The notes beneath the pieces were generated by a model. It saw only the letters and a list, made by a program, of their open reading frames with translations, was not told the DNA's origin and made no database searches. The position numbers and the translations under genes are program-made. Positions 1-8,342 of a stretch of 52,796 nucleotides of DNA are shown here, one piece after another. Location: contig JANWXY010000020.1 of assembly GCA_025057135.1 (NCBI GenBank), positions 1 through 52,796 of the forward strand, written 5' to 3'. Source of the DNA: Bacteroidia bacterium (GTDB lineage Bacteria > Bacteroidota > Bacteroidia > SpSt-205). The first letter of the stretch is position 1. The number at the start of each line of letters is the position of its first letter.

Positions 1-20
1 TTGGTTGTCTGTTGGTTTTT

Positions 21-57
21 GGGGGGGGCGCCCCCCCGTGTTGGGGCGCCCCCCCCC
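21..57. repeat. Tandem GC palindromes (G/C-run inverted repeats)
   Basis: Two adjacent self-complementary tracts, a run of eight G then CG then seven C (21-37) and GGGGCG followed by a long C run (43-57). Read on the minus strand they could fold into one very stable GC hairpin just downstream of the DUF5686 gene, so they may act as its terminator, but no U-tract follows. The homopolymers are also error-prone for sequencing. Bases 1-165 otherwise hold nothing I can support. Confidence 0.5.
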
Positions 58-165
58 GAAACTTCTATCATCCCTACCTTTCGCTCTGTCCCTCCGCTAA
101 CTTCATCCATGCATCCCAGCAGCTACGATATCCTCCACCTAATCCTCCCCAATCAGATTGAAGGC

Positions 166-2445
166 TCATAGATGCCCCATCATTAGTCGCACATAAAAGC
201 GCTCCCTCAGCAATGAATCTCTGAGCGGCACAAATACGCCGAGTCTTAGCAGCCTTAGACTGGGAAAAACTCGTTCTACAAAGGGCGGTACCCATTTCTG
301 AATAGACAAGCCCCCTTCTGGGTAAAGTATGTCATCCGCATAAGCGCCTTGCAGATGAAGCGTCATAGTAGGGGTCCATTGGGAGGAGGGGAAACGGGTG
401 TTCGGAATGCTCCACTCAAAGAAGAGATAATGCGATACACTCGCAAAGTGCCGTACAGGATGGGCTGCCAGAGCATTTTCTATGCCAGCGTATAGATCAG
501 GTAGCGTCCTTAAGCGAGGCCTCCAAAGATTAGGAAGATTTTGACTATAAATCGTACTGAAACGAAAAAATATCTCCGCCCACCTTCCCCACCGCCAGCT
601 GTGAGCGAAGTCTATTTGAGTCCAGAAAGGCAGCCTTAGATAACTTCTTCCCTCCTGCCACACAAGCCCCCCCTGAATGTGTAGGCGTGGTAAAGCATAC
701 TCACTCCGCCAAGCTATGCCTCCTCGGCGCAATACCGTCTGTCTGTGAATATATTCCACGCCAGCAGAGGCTTTCATGCCACGCCATCGCTCTGCGAATA
801 GGTCGCGCTGCATGCCTGCTACTGATGCGTATCCCGTAAGGTTATTTACCAAGAAGAGCCTCATGTACATGCCCATAGCTCTCTCCCTTACCATGTCCTC
901 CCAGCGGAAGCTATAACCGCGAATAGTCGCTTCATACACTGATTGCTCATCTGGAAACCGACCGGCATTTTCGTCTACAAGGCGGGGTAGCGTATTTTCT
1001 CTTATGTCATCGTAGTAGAAAATCTTTGCCTGATTGAGCCTTCCGAAAAGTAGCTCCGCTCCGTATCGCCATGGACTGCCCTGAGCGACTGCCCAGCGAT
1101 AGAGTCCATATCCAGCCCATAGCCGTAATCGGATAGTTCTCGATACGCTATCGTTTGTTTCAAGCCCAATCTGAGGGCGTAGCCCTTCGGCATCGTGATA
1201 CAGGACCAGCGGACGCAGGATTAGATTGAAAACACCCATCGGTATGCGTCCTGTCATGAGCGTAGGTATATCTAAAAGCCAGGCTAATCTTCGTACCTTC
1301 ACTTTTGAAAACAAGCTATCCATGAGCCGATAAGACCTCTGTTCATCCAAGGTGAGCTCTTCTGCTCTATAGCGTATAGCAGGCAATCGGTCAGGTAAAA
1401 CTACCTCTGCTCGGCGGATCTCGCTGGTATCCGCAATCAGCTGTATAGAACGCAAAAAAGAACGACTACGCAGTAGAAAACTGATTGGAGTATTTTGGCG
1501 GCTGCGCATACGAAGTAGAACCTCTGAGTGCAGTTGGGTAGGAAACCACAGAGTATCCCCCAACTTTTCATAGTAATGCCATATGCGGTAAAATGGGGTC
1601 TGAAACACACCGCTACGCTCCCTGATCTTATCCGTCTCTGCTTGCAGGGCATAGAGAGCGCCGTCTGGGAGGGCTATTGTTAGCTTTCCATACATAGCCC
1701 AAGCAGCTCGCCCCTTGCGTGGGAAAAACTCAATCTGAATCAGAGTATCTCCACCAGCGTAGAATGTGTCTGAAATCGCATACTCATAATACTCAAAGGC
1801 TTCACTGCCTATGGGGCTGGCAATGTCATTCTCAAGGAGCGTAATCCGCTTGCTGTATAGGCTTATCGGTAGAAACGAAGTAGGTGAAAATGGGCTTTGA
1901 ATAGGTAGGTTACCAGAGACGCTCTGTGCCAGCAGGCTCTCTTTGTAGCGGCTGAGGTTATAATATATCTTTTCTGTCTCTGTCTCCCAGATAAGAAGGT
2001 ACGGCGGAATAGTGTCCGTCTGCAAACTATCAGGAAGTGATAGCGTAAGTTTATTATAGCTGAGATACTTATGCGGGCGTCTTAGAGGGTCCCAACGGTC
2101 AGCATTCATTTGGAGTAGGCGAATGAGCCTATACGCTGGATTTTCTCCGGGACGAATTATGACCGATTGAAGCTCTATGGGCTGGGCTCTTAGCTTCAAA
2201 GTTTCTGGGAGGGTAAAAACGCTGATGCGGCGAGCCTCATAGCCTACGCATCGCAGTTCCAGAGTATCTTTAGGGTATGCTTTGATACGAAAGCGCCCTT
2301 GAAGGTCAGTATAAGTGCCCTCTTGGGTGCGCAGGTTTCGTACAGTGACAAATGGTAGAGCGTCGCCGTCTTCGTCAGCGATGATACCTCCCACCCATTC
2401 CTGTGCCCATAGAAGGCTGCCAAGCAGCCCCCATAGCAACTTCAT
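166..2445 (-). CDS. DUF5686 family protein with N-terminal carboxypeptidase-regulatory-like domain
   Basis: A 759-residue envelope protein. It has a signal peptide (hydrophobic core ending ..LLWA, then Gln), a CarboxypepD_reg-like beta-sandwich at about residues 17-95 (pattern DEDG..LPFVTV.., then T.T...G.F.I.., then LE..CVGYE), and a long C-terminal part rich in alternating Tyr/Trp/Arg beta-strands. This matches the Bacteroidota DUF5686 architecture, probably an outer-membrane-associated barrel of unknown function. I chose ATG 2445 rather than the in-frame TTG nine bases upstream, because that TTG lies inside the promoter octamer at 2452-2459, which would put transcription start at or next to this ATG. 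It faces away from the hydrolase gene by 25 bp and has no obvious operon partner. Family assignment is from fold-like features, not a search. Confidence 0.75.
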   Translation of the reverse strand: MKLLWGLLGSLLWAQEWVGGIIADEDGDALPFVTVRNLRTQEGTYTDLQGRFRIKAYPKDTLELRCVGYEARRISVFTLPETLKLRAQPIELQSVIIRPGENPAYRLIRLLQMNADRWDPLRRPHKYLSYNKLTLSLPDSLQTDTIPPYLLIWETETEKIYYNLSRYKESLLAQSVSGNLPIQSPFSPTSFLPISLYSKRITLLENDIASPIGSEAFEYYEYAISDTFYAGGDTLIQIEFFPRKGRAAWAMYGKLTIALPDGALYALQAETDKIRERSGVFQTPFYRIWHYYEKLGDTLWFPTQLHSEVLLRMRSRQNTPISFLLRSRSFLRSIQLIADTSEIRRAEVVLPDRLPAIRYRAEELTLDEQRSYRLMDSLFSKVKVRRLAWLLDIPTLMTGRIPMGVFNLILRPLVLYHDAEGLRPQIGLETNDSVSRTIRLRLWAGYGLYRWAVAQGSPWRYGAELLFGRLNQAKIFYYDDIRENTLPRLVDENAGRFPDEQSVYEATIRGYSFRWEDMVRERAMGMYMRLFLVNNLTGYASVAGMQRDLFAERWRGMKASAGVEYIHRQTVLRRGGIAWRSEYALPRLHIQGGLVWQEGRSYLRLPFWTQIDFAHSWRWGRWAEIFFRFSTIYSQNLPNLWRPRLRTLPDLYAGIENALAAHPVRHFASVSHYLFFEWSIPNTRFPSSQWTPTMTLHLQGAYADDILYPEGGLSIQKWVPPFVERVFPSLRLLRLGVFVPLRDSLLRERFYVRLMMGHL

Positions 2446-2451
2446 GAATCG

Positions 2452-2459
2452 CAAAAGTA
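2452..2459 (-). promoter_or_regulatory. Bacteroidota -7 promoter element (TACTTTTG)
   Basis: Exact TAnnTTTG on the minus strand, 6 bases before ATG 2445. It lies directly after the stop of the upstream hydrolase gene (2471), so the DUF5686 gene has its own start. Confidence 0.6.
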
Positions 2460-2470
2460 GCCCCTGCGCT

Positions 2471-3838
2471 TCATGGGGCGTGGATGAGGACGATGCTCTC
2501 CTGTCCGAGAGTGAAGAAGTACGGACCCTTCGGCATTTGAGAGGTAAATAGAGTAAAAGATAGACTTTCTATAACTCCTTCACTTATTACCCGACCGTTT
2601 GTATCCATGAGACGCCAGGGCTGTCCTATTTTATCGGCGGAAACTTCTACGCAGAGAGTTTGAGAAAATGGATTTGTAAAAATGCGTGCCGGGACAGTAG
2701 AGGCTTTCGGCATCTCTGTCGTGAGACTAAGCACAAAAGTCGTTTCTGCCACGCATCCCTTGGCGTCTCTCACGAGAACAGTATAAGAACCAGCTGCAAG
2801 TCCCGATGGGCTCGCCCCGCTAAACCCATGACTCCACGTATAGCTATATGGAGGATGGCCTCCAGAAACCATCAAATCAATTGCACCTCCTGTGGGATTC
2901 TGGGAAGTAGGCGCTGTAACTTGTCCTTGAATAGAAAGACGCTGGTAAGAGCACTGCTCTTGAAAAGTAATCCCACTCATGGCAGACAGTGTGTCTAAAA
3001 ACTTAGCCAGACAGCTGTCTTTCAGATAAGCATTTAGGAAGGGCAAAAGGAGCCGCTGAGTCATTCCCTGCTGTTGCGCACGGGTAAGGGTGATACTTGA
3101 ACCAGCAGAGCTCTCCCCAAAGGAACAGGTAGTACTGTTATTAGCAAAATAACAGTGCCCTCCACCAGTGAGACTGACGAACCATTTGCAAGAGGTACCC
3201 AGGGCATTGTAAATCGGTATCTGGTGCGCATGTGGAGGAGTAACGCTATCTCCAGAGCCTGCCAAAATAAGTGCGGGCATAGAGACTTGGGGAGCAGCAC
3301 TGATTGCAGAAGGGTTAGTGTTAGCAGCGGCTAAACCGATAACACAGACTGCCCCTGAAAAGTTTTGTGCAGCTAAAACAGCACATCCCCCTCCCATAGA
3401 ATGTCCCATTAGAGCGACCTTTGGATGAATGCGTTGATAAAAAGGGCTGCTCGGATTTTGTCCTTCTGCGATCATTCGTTGGGCTATAACTCTCATGTCC
3501 AGTGCGAAGTCTTGATGACTCGGAGAAAAGCCCCCCTCTGTACGGGGTAGAGCCACAATGTATCCTGCAGGCACTATGGCTTCCCATAGGTTCTGATAGG
3601 CAGACCACTCCATCAAAAATCCATGTCCAATAATCACCACCGGAAAAGAACCGACCTGGATGGTAGCATTTGTCCCTGCACTAGTGGCAGGATAATAAAT
3701 CTCTGTTTGAATCTGCCGTCCTGGTCCCCCACCAGACCCGAATCCACCCGTTCGGCTCGGGTCGTTGAAGGTCATCGTACGATGTCCTATCTGACCGTGT
3801 AATAAGGCCACAGCTAAACCGCTGAATACTCTAAGCAT
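2471..3838 (-). CDS. Secreted alpha/beta hydrolase (polyesterase/chlorophyllase-like) with SprB-like repeat and T9SS sorting domain
   Basis: A 455-residue exported enzyme. Signal peptide 1-15 (then Gln). The hydrolase domain is about 40-275, with an oxyanion-loop motif GHGF at 71, nucleophile Ser147 in GHSMGGG, likely acid Asp197 (SGDSVTPP) and His228 (GGGHCYF). The order and spacing, with a PIYNAL helix between Asp and His, resemble cutinase/PETase-type dienelactone-fold hydrolases. A SprB-like repeat follows at 305-372 (GG.PPYSYTWS...GLAAGSYTV.V.DAKGC), then a type A T9SS sorting domain at 385-455. So it is probably exported by T9SS and held at the surface or released. Start ATG 3838 is chosen because the signal peptide begins there; the upstream extension is antisense to the next gene. 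A TTTG lies 4 bases before this ATG (GTTCTTTG, a weak promoter match). The substrate is unknown; chlorophyllase- or PAF-acetylhydrolase-like roles remain possible. Confidence 0.8.
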   Translation of the reverse strand: MLRVFSGLAVALLHGQIGHRTMTFNDPSRTGGFGSGGGPGRQIQTEIYYPATSAGTNATIQVGSFPVVIIGHGFLMEWSAYQNLWEAIVPAGYIVALPRTEGGFSPSHQDFALDMRVIAQRMIAEGQNPSSPFYQRIHPKVALMGHSMGGGCAVLAAQNFSGAVCVIGLAAANTNPSAISAAPQVSMPALILAGSGDSVTPPHAHQIPIYNALGTSCKWFVSLTGGGHCYFANNSTTCSFGESSAGSSITLTRAQQQGMTQRLLLPFLNAYLKDSCLAKFLDTLSAMSGITFQEQCSYQRLSIQGQVTAPTSQNPTGGAIDLMVSGGHPPYSYTWSHGFSGASPSGLAAGSYTVLVRDAKGCVAETTFVLSLTTEMPKASTVPARIFTNPFSQTLCVEVSADKIGQPWRLMDTNGRVISEGVIESLSFTLFTSQMPKGPYFFTLGQESIVLIHAP

Positions 3839-3889
3839 AATGCAAAGAACAGAATTCTTCCAAACGAAACAAGTGTGCCCCTCTAATCC

Positions 3890-3897
3890 TACTTTTG
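3890..3897 (+). promoter_or_regulatory. Promoter element TACTTTTG, 4 bases before ATG 3902
   Basis: Exact TAnnTTTG. With transcription start 4-5 bases downstream, the mRNA of the cystathionine synthase gene would begin at its ATG. No TTTG-like -33 element is evident upstream. Confidence 0.7.
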
Positions 3898-3901
3898 CTG
3901 A

Positions 3902-5047
3902 ATGAAATGGGCTACCCTTGCAGTACATGCAGGTACAGAGCCAGACCCTATGACAGGAGCCGTGATGGTGCCTGTATATTTCACCTCTACGTATGCTCAG
4001 GAAGCGCCAGGTGTGCATAAGGGCTACGAGTACAGCCGCACACACAATCCCACGCGTACAGCCTTAGAGACATCCTTGGCCCAGCTTGAAAGTGCAAAAT
4101 ACGGACTGGCGTTTGCCTCTGGTATGGCTGCGACAGATGCCGTACTGCGTCTCCTCCGCCCCGGAGACCATGTGATAGTCAGCAGAGACCTATATGGGGG
4201 AACCTACCGTATTATGCGGCAGGTATTTGAACCTTGGGGGCTCAAGTTTGACTTTGTGGATACTTCGGATATCGCTACCGTGGAGGGGTCATTTCGACCA
4301 GAAACCAAAATGGTATGGATAGAGACCCCGAGCAATCCTCTTTTGCACATCTCGCCCATAGCCGCGTTAGCTGATTTAGCTCATACTCATGGTGCCCGTC
4401 TCGTGGTGGACAACACGTTCGCTACTCCCTACCTGCAATCCCCCTTAGAAATGGGTGCTGATATTGTCGTTCATTCAGCGACGAAGTATTTAGGGGGGCA
4501 CTCAGACGTCGTCATGGGCGCTATCATGCTGAATAACGAAGCTGATTACCAGCAGCTTCGTTTCCTGCAAAATGCCGTTGGAGCCGTTCCTGGTCCTATG
4601 GATGCTTTTCTTGTTCTGCGGGGCATAAAGACCCTCCCCCTGCGCATGCATAAGCACAGCGAAAATGCTCTCAAGATTGCCGAGTTCCTCGCAGCTCATC
4701 CTAAGGTTTCTAAGGTGTATTATCCCGGCCTTATTACACATCCTCAATATCTACTGGCTAAGCAGCAAATGCGCTTGCCCGGGGGAATGGTCTCCTTTGA
4801 AGTCAAAGTCAAGAATATGGATGACATGAAGAACTTCTGGAAAGGGCTGCGGGTATTTACACTGGCAGAGAGTTTAGGTGGTGTAGAATCCCTTGTCAAT
4901 CATCCAGCTACGATGACCCACGCCTCCATTCCTGAGTCAGATAGACTTGCTTTGGGAATCACCCCTGGACTGCTCAGACTATCTGTGGGCATAGAAGACG
5001 CAGACGATCTCATTGCTGATCTCAAAGTTGCACTCCAAAGCGTGTGA
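3902..5047 (+). CDS. metB: Cystathionine gamma-synthase/gamma-lyase (PLP-dependent Cys/Met metabolism enzyme)
   Basis: 381 residues, full length for the family. It begins with the typical KWATLAVHAGTEPD segment. It carries the substrate/PLP motifs YEYSRTHNPTR (43-53) and FASGMAATDA (71-80), the PLP-binding Lys195 in HSATKYLGGHSD, and the conserved C-terminal LAESLGGVESLVNHPATMTHA and LRLSVGIED. The family acts in transsulfuration: synthase joins O-acyl-homoserine and cysteine, lyase cleaves cystathionine. Sequence alone does not separate the two, so the symbol is provisional. The start is fixed by homology and by the promoter 4 bases upstream, implying a leaderless mRNA. It is divergent from the hydrolase gene. 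Confidence 0.9.
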   Translation: MKWATLAVHAGTEPDPMTGAVMVPVYFTSTYAQEAPGVHKGYEYSRTHNPTRTALETSLAQLESAKYGLAFASGMAATDAVLRLLRPGDHVIVSRDLYGGTYRIMRQVFEPWGLKFDFVDTSDIATVEGSFRPETKMVWIETPSNPLLHISPIAALADLAHTHGARLVVDNTFATPYLQSPLEMGADIVVHSATKYLGGHSDVVMGAIMLNNEADYQQLRFLQNAVGAVPGPMDAFLVLRGIKTLPLRMHKHSENALKIAEFLAAHPKVSKVYYPGLITHPQYLLAKQQMRLPGGMVSFEVKVKNMDDMKNFWKGLRVFTLAESLGGVESLVNHPATMTHASIPESDRLALGITPGLLRLSVGIEDADDLIADLKVALQSV

Positions 5048-5076
5048 GCCGCCGTCGGGCGAAGTGTATTTTTCGT

Positions 5077-5084
5077 TATATTTG
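5077..5084 (+). promoter_or_regulatory. Promoter element TATATTTG before upstream ORF and YbjN-like gene
   Basis: Exact TAnnTTTG, 3 bases before ATG 5088. That ATG is out of frame with the YbjN-like gene, so the predicted leaderless start opens a short upstream ORF. Confidence 0.6.
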
Positions 5085-5087
5085 GCC

Positions 5088-5159
5088 ATGGCAGGTCTGG
5101 TGATTAGCAATCTTGACGCTTTACATTCACAATCAAACCTTACCTCAGGTTATGTCTGA
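5088..5159 (+). CDS. Candidate leaderless upstream ORF (23 codons)
   Basis: ATG 5088 lies 3 bases after the promoter octamer and is followed by 22 more sense codons and TGA at 5157-5159. Its stop lies between two candidate starts of the YbjN-like gene (ATG 5152 and ATG 5161), an arrangement typical of translational coupling. The peptide (MAGLVISNLDALHSQSNL...) has no recognised homology. The alternative is that a one-base indel hides a longer N-terminus of the YbjN-like protein. Confidence 0.4.
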   Translation: MAGLVISNLDALHSQSNLTSGYV

Positions 5160-5631
5160 AATGTTCCCCGCAGGAGAGCGCCTCTTTCATCGCATGAAGC
5201 ACCTGCTTGATAAGCTGGAACTGCGATATGCGATAGATGAAGACAATGACTTTCAGCTCATTATCACAGGAGAGGATATAGCTCCGCAGCTGCGTATCCT
5301 CATTCTACGCGAGGGGGTTATGCGCGAAGTTCTGGCTCTCATTGTGCGATTTGAGGGGGATTTACCTACATGGACCGAGGAGGAGGCCCTCCGAATCGCT
5401 AATCATTGGAATACAGTTCGCCGTTGGCCTCGTATATTTTGGAAAAATGGTCATTTTCATGGGGACTTTCATATAGACTTAGAAGCCGATGTTTCGCAGG
5501 AGTTTCTTGAAATGAACCTAAAACACTTTTTAGGTTCAAGTTTGCAGTTTGCTCTCTATATCACTGGGCGGGAGGGTGATCTCATCAACCGATTGAGTAA
5601 GCGCTTCTTAGATGATTTTCGGCTAAACTGA
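5152..5631 (+). CDS. YbjN-like protein (type III secretion chaperone-like fold)
   Basis: About 159 acidic residues from ATG 5152. The pattern of a helix, a five-stranded sheet and a helix matches the YbjN/Tir-chaperone-like family, including the NHWN...RWPRIFW segment, then G.F..DF.IDLEADVS.EFLE and a closing helix. The family has no enzymatic motif; members are thought to be protein-binding or regulatory. The frame is open from a TTG at 5113, which gives a 172-residue alternative. I prefer ATG 5152 because the upstream ORF stops over it. It is convergent with the EamA transporter gene 38 bp away. Confidence 0.6.
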   Translation: MSEMFPAGERLFHRMKHLLDKLELRYAIDEDNDFQLIITGEDIAPQLRILILREGVMREVLALIVRFEGDLPTWTEEEALRIANHWNTVRRWPRIFWKNGHFHGDFHIDLEADVSQEFLEMNLKHFLGSSLQFALYITGREGDLINRLSKRFLDDFRLN

Positions 5632-5669
5632 CTTTGATACTTGGCTTAGGCTTTCTGCCCCAATGCCTC

Positions 5670-6515
5670 TCACACTGTGAGAATAATAGCCCCTATTCCC
5701 AGGACATATCCTACGCTAACTTCCCAAGAGAGCTTTTCCCGAAAAAACACTATCCCTATCATCCCCGAGAGAAGCACAATCCCGAGATTATTCCATAAGA
5801 AAAACTGTACTGCTGGCAGCGTCTCTAACCCCCGAAGGTAAAAGTAGATAGAGAGCAGGTTTGTACCGCCTAATAGGATAGCTGAAAGCCAAGTTTTGCT
5901 ATGGAAAAGCTCGGATAATCGTCGTTGATAACCATGCCAAAACACCCCCAGAATGCCTGCCACACTCATAATGATGAGCGGAATATGCAGGGGAGACAGT
6001 ACCTTCCATTTCGGATGGAAAGCCTTGAAGAGAATATCTATGACGCCGTTACCAAGCCACAGGAGCAGTCCTATGCGCAGGGCTTGAATTAGGCTTCTAC
6101 CCTTGCCTCCGCGTAAGTATGGAGCATGAATGGCTAATATAGCTCCCAATCCTGCTGCGAGCCCAACACTCTGACGGGGGGAGAGCGGCTCGTTGAGGAA
6201 AAGGGCAGCAAAACTTATCGGTAGGATAACAGACAGTTTAGTAAGCATGCCAGTTAGCCCGACCCCCACAGTGCGAGCAGACTCTCCCGTAAGTATGAAA
6301 ATACTGATGAATAGCCCCCCTAAAATCCCCATGACCATTAGGCTTACGGGCTCTACCCTCCAGAGCTCTGCGACTCGGGGCGTATCAAGGATCGCTGCCA
6401 AACTGACGCATACGAAATAGTTCAGGGTAACTAATGCTGGAGTGGGTACTCTTAGTATGCGCAGCCAAAGGAGGAGGAGCACATTTGTGAGAATGGAGCC
6501 TATGACGAAAATCAC
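5670..6515 (-). CDS. EamA/DMT-family membrane transporter
   Basis: About 281 residues with roughly ten hydrophobic segments in two similar halves, as in drug/metabolite transporters of the EamA group; the conserved end-of-half pattern is FLNEPLSPRQSVGLAAGLGAI in half one and FFREKLSWEVSVGYVLGIGAI in half two. The substrate cannot be read from sequence. I use GTG 6515, because the near-consensus CATTTTTG at 6520-6527 stands 4 bases before it, the commonest spacing in this window. ATG 6533 (six codons longer) is the conventional alternative. It is divergent from xerC. Confidence 0.75.
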   Translation of the reverse strand: MIFVIGSILTNVLLLLWLRILRVPTPALVTLNYFVCVSLAAILDTPRVAELWRVEPVSLMVMGILGGLFISIFILTGESARTVGVGLTGMLTKLSVILPISFAALFLNEPLSPRQSVGLAAGLGAILAIHAPYLRGGKGRSLIQALRIGLLLWLGNGVIDILFKAFHPKWKVLSPLHIPLIIMSVAGILGVFWHGYQRRLSELFHSKTWLSAILLGGTNLLSIYFYLRGLETLPAVQFFLWNNLGIVLLSGMIGIVFFREKLSWEVSVGYVLGIGAIILTV

Positions 6516-6537
6516 TATGCAAAAATGCGGCATGCAG

Positions 6538-6545
6538 TACCTTTG
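6538..6545 (+). promoter_or_regulatory. Promoter element TACCTTTG, 4 bases before ATG 6550
   Basis: Exact TAnnTTTG driving the xerC-fkbM pair; the predicted mRNA starts at or within a base of ATG 6550. Confidence 0.7.
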
Positions 6546-6549
6546 AAGG

Positions 6550-7404
6550 ATGCTGGAAAGGTTTCTGGGTTATCTGGAGGGGATACGCCGCGCCAGCAAG
6601 CACACCATAGAGGCTTATAGGCGGGATTTAGAGAGTTGGGCTGAGTTTTGCCGGAAATATCATCAGTTTGACCCTTTGGAAAGCCCGGAAACATGGCGTC
6701 GTGCTACCGCTACGCAGCTTCGCGCCTGGTTGAGTTTATATGAGAGAGCCAATACTCGCGCTCGTAAAGTAGCAGCCATTCGCCGAATGGATAGATTCTT
6801 GCATCAAGTATGCGGGGAGAAAGGGCTATCTTGGCGTCCCAGTAGTCCTCGTCAGCCGCATTCTCTGCCCAAAGCCCTGCCCGAAGCGCAGCTTATGGCC
6901 TCTCTAGAAGCATTAGAAAGTCTGCCTGCGGATTTCTCCACGATTCGGGACTGGCTGTTGATTGAGCTAATGTACGGGTGCGGTTTGCGACGCAGCGAAG
7001 CGGTACAGCTCCGATTATCTCATATCTATCGAGAGGAGATACACATCCTCGGAAAAGGGAACAAATGGCGGGTATTGCCCCTGTATCCTCGCCTTATACA
7101 GCTGATTGAGCGGTACTTACCTATGCGAAATAGCCTTAGTCCGAAGCACGACTTTCTCCTCTGCACAGAGAAAGGCGCGCCTCTGTATCCGAGAGCTGTG
7201 CATCGTATCGTGCGCCAAAGGCTTGGCACGCATCCCCATGCTTTGCGACATAGCTTCGCTACACACCTTCTCATGCGAGGAGCGAATGTTCAGGCGGTAC
7301 GTGATCTTTTGGGGCATGAGACTGTGGCTACGACTCAGAAATACCTCGCTTTGACGCCAGCTGAAGTCAAAGCGGCATATAAAAAGTTCCATCCTCGGGC
7401 ATGA
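6550..7404 (+). CDS. xerC: Tyrosine recombinase, XerC/XerD type
   Basis: 284 residues, slightly short of the usual 295-300. The N-terminal SAM-like DNA-binding domain is about 1-90, and the catalytic domain about 108-280 has all active residues: Arg147 (GCGLRRSE), Lys170 region (GKGNKWR), His230 and Arg233 (HALRHSFATHLL), His256 (LLGHETVATTQKY) and nucleophile Tyr265. Xer recombinases resolve chromosome dimers at dif. No dif-like site, integron or phage gene is nearby, so a housekeeping role is more likely than mobility. XerC versus XerD cannot be decided here. Its stop overlaps the FkbM start (ATGA). Confidence 0.87.
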   Translation: MLERFLGYLEGIRRASKHTIEAYRRDLESWAEFCRKYHQFDPLESPETWRRATATQLRAWLSLYERANTRARKVAAIRRMDRFLHQVCGEKGLSWRPSSPRQPHSLPKALPEAQLMASLEALESLPADFSTIRDWLLIELMYGCGLRRSEAVQLRLSHIYREEIHILGKGNKWRVLPLYPRLIQLIERYLPMRNSLSPKHDFLLCTEKGAPLYPRAVHRIVRQRLGTHPHALRHSFATHLLMRGANVQAVRDLLGHETVATTQKYLALTPAEVKAAYKKFHPRA

Positions 7405-8312
7405 TGCGCTGGTTGTATTTAGCTAAGATTCTCCTGCATCTGCATAAGCTGGCTCAGGCTGTTCGCTCACCTTTTAGAAGCCTGTGGCAGATTGTATTAG
7501 GAAAAGATGAGCACTACTTGCGGCTAAGAGATGGACAGGTGCTTCTCAGGAGTATAACTCCCCCCAATCTTTTTGGATTCACTCTTCTGCGGTCTGCGGG
7601 GGTTCAGCTCGCCAGTGAGCAGCCTTCGGCACCTGATCAACTTCTCTGGCAGCTCACTCCCACAGGACAGTTTCTGACACGCCTCACTACGGGCATGGAC
7701 CTGATGACGCTCTACGAGCTTTTCGTGCGGAAGGATTATGGAGAGGATTTCGCAGACAAGGTCGTGGTGGATGTCGGCGCATACAATGGTGACTCCGCAA
7801 TATTTTTTGCTTTACAAGGAGCCCAAAAAGTCATAGCATTAGAGCCTTATCCGCCTAACTACGAGTTAGCCCAAGCAAATGTAGCTCGTATGCATTTGGA
7901 GGAGAAAATTATACTGCTTCCGGTAGCCTTGGGAGCAGAGGTGGGACACCTGAGCTTCAAAGTAGCTGCCGCCTCCCCTGACGCTAACTCGCTCGAGCCC
8001 ACTAACTCTCCCCTTCTAAAACTCATCCGATACACTGAGGCGGTAGAAGTGGAAGTTTTGTCTTTGCCTGCCTTGATGGCCCAGTATAGTTTGGAGACGA
8101 TAGACTTTCTTAAGTTAGACTGTGAAGGGTGTGAGTTTGGAGTGATAGAAAGCCTTACACCGGCGCAGTTACGCAGTGTGCGCGTATGGCACATAGAATA
8201 TCATGCTAAACCTGATAGACTTATTCACAAACTTCAAGCTGCGGGCTTTCGCGTTCGTCGTGAGAGAGATAGAGGGGGAGTATTAGGATATGTGATTGCT
8301 GATTTCGGGTAG
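7401..8312 (+). CDS. FkbM-family SAM-dependent methyltransferase
   Basis: 303 residues. The SAM-binding Rossmann motif is at about 122-150 (VVDVGAYNGDSAIFFALQGA, then VIALEPYP..YE). The FkbM signature follows: VALG at about 175, and DFLKLDCEGCEFGVIE at about 235-250. FkbM enzymes methylate hydroxyls of sugars, glycolipids or secondary metabolites, so a cell-surface glycan substrate is possible but not shown. The first 100 residues are a lineage-specific extension. Translation is probably coupled to xerC through the ATGA overlap at 7401-7404. Confidence 0.8.
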   Translation: MMRWLYLAKILLHLHKLAQAVRSPFRSLWQIVLGKDEHYLRLRDGQVLLRSITPPNLFGFTLLRSAGVQLASEQPSAPDQLLWQLTPTGQFLTRLTTGMDLMTLYELFVRKDYGEDFADKVVVDVGAYNGDSAIFFALQGAQKVIALEPYPPNYELAQANVARMHLEEKIILLPVALGAEVGHLSFKVAAASPDANSLEPTNSPLLKLIRYTEAVEVEVLSLPALMAQYSLETIDFLKLDCEGCEFGVIESLTPAQLRSVRVWHIEYHAKPDRLIHKLQAAGFRVRRERDRGGVLGYVIADFG

Positions 8313-8323
8313 AAAATTTTCTT

Positions 8324-8331
8324 TACCTTTG
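8324..8331 (+). promoter_or_regulatory. Promoter element TACCTTTG for tRNA-Gly
   Basis: Exact TAnnTTTG, 11 bases before the tRNA 5' end, giving a short 5' leader for RNase P. Confidence 0.65.
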
Positions 8332-8342
8332 CGAGCGGCATT

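Noticed and set aside
2660-2998. 112-codon plus-strand ORF opposite the hydrolase
   Set aside because: Cys/Arg-rich translation typical of an antisense shadow frame.
6550-7404. Tyrosine recombinase as a phage or integrative-element integrase
   Set aside because: Size, motifs and housekeeping neighbours fit XerC/D; no attachment-site repeats or phage genes are present.
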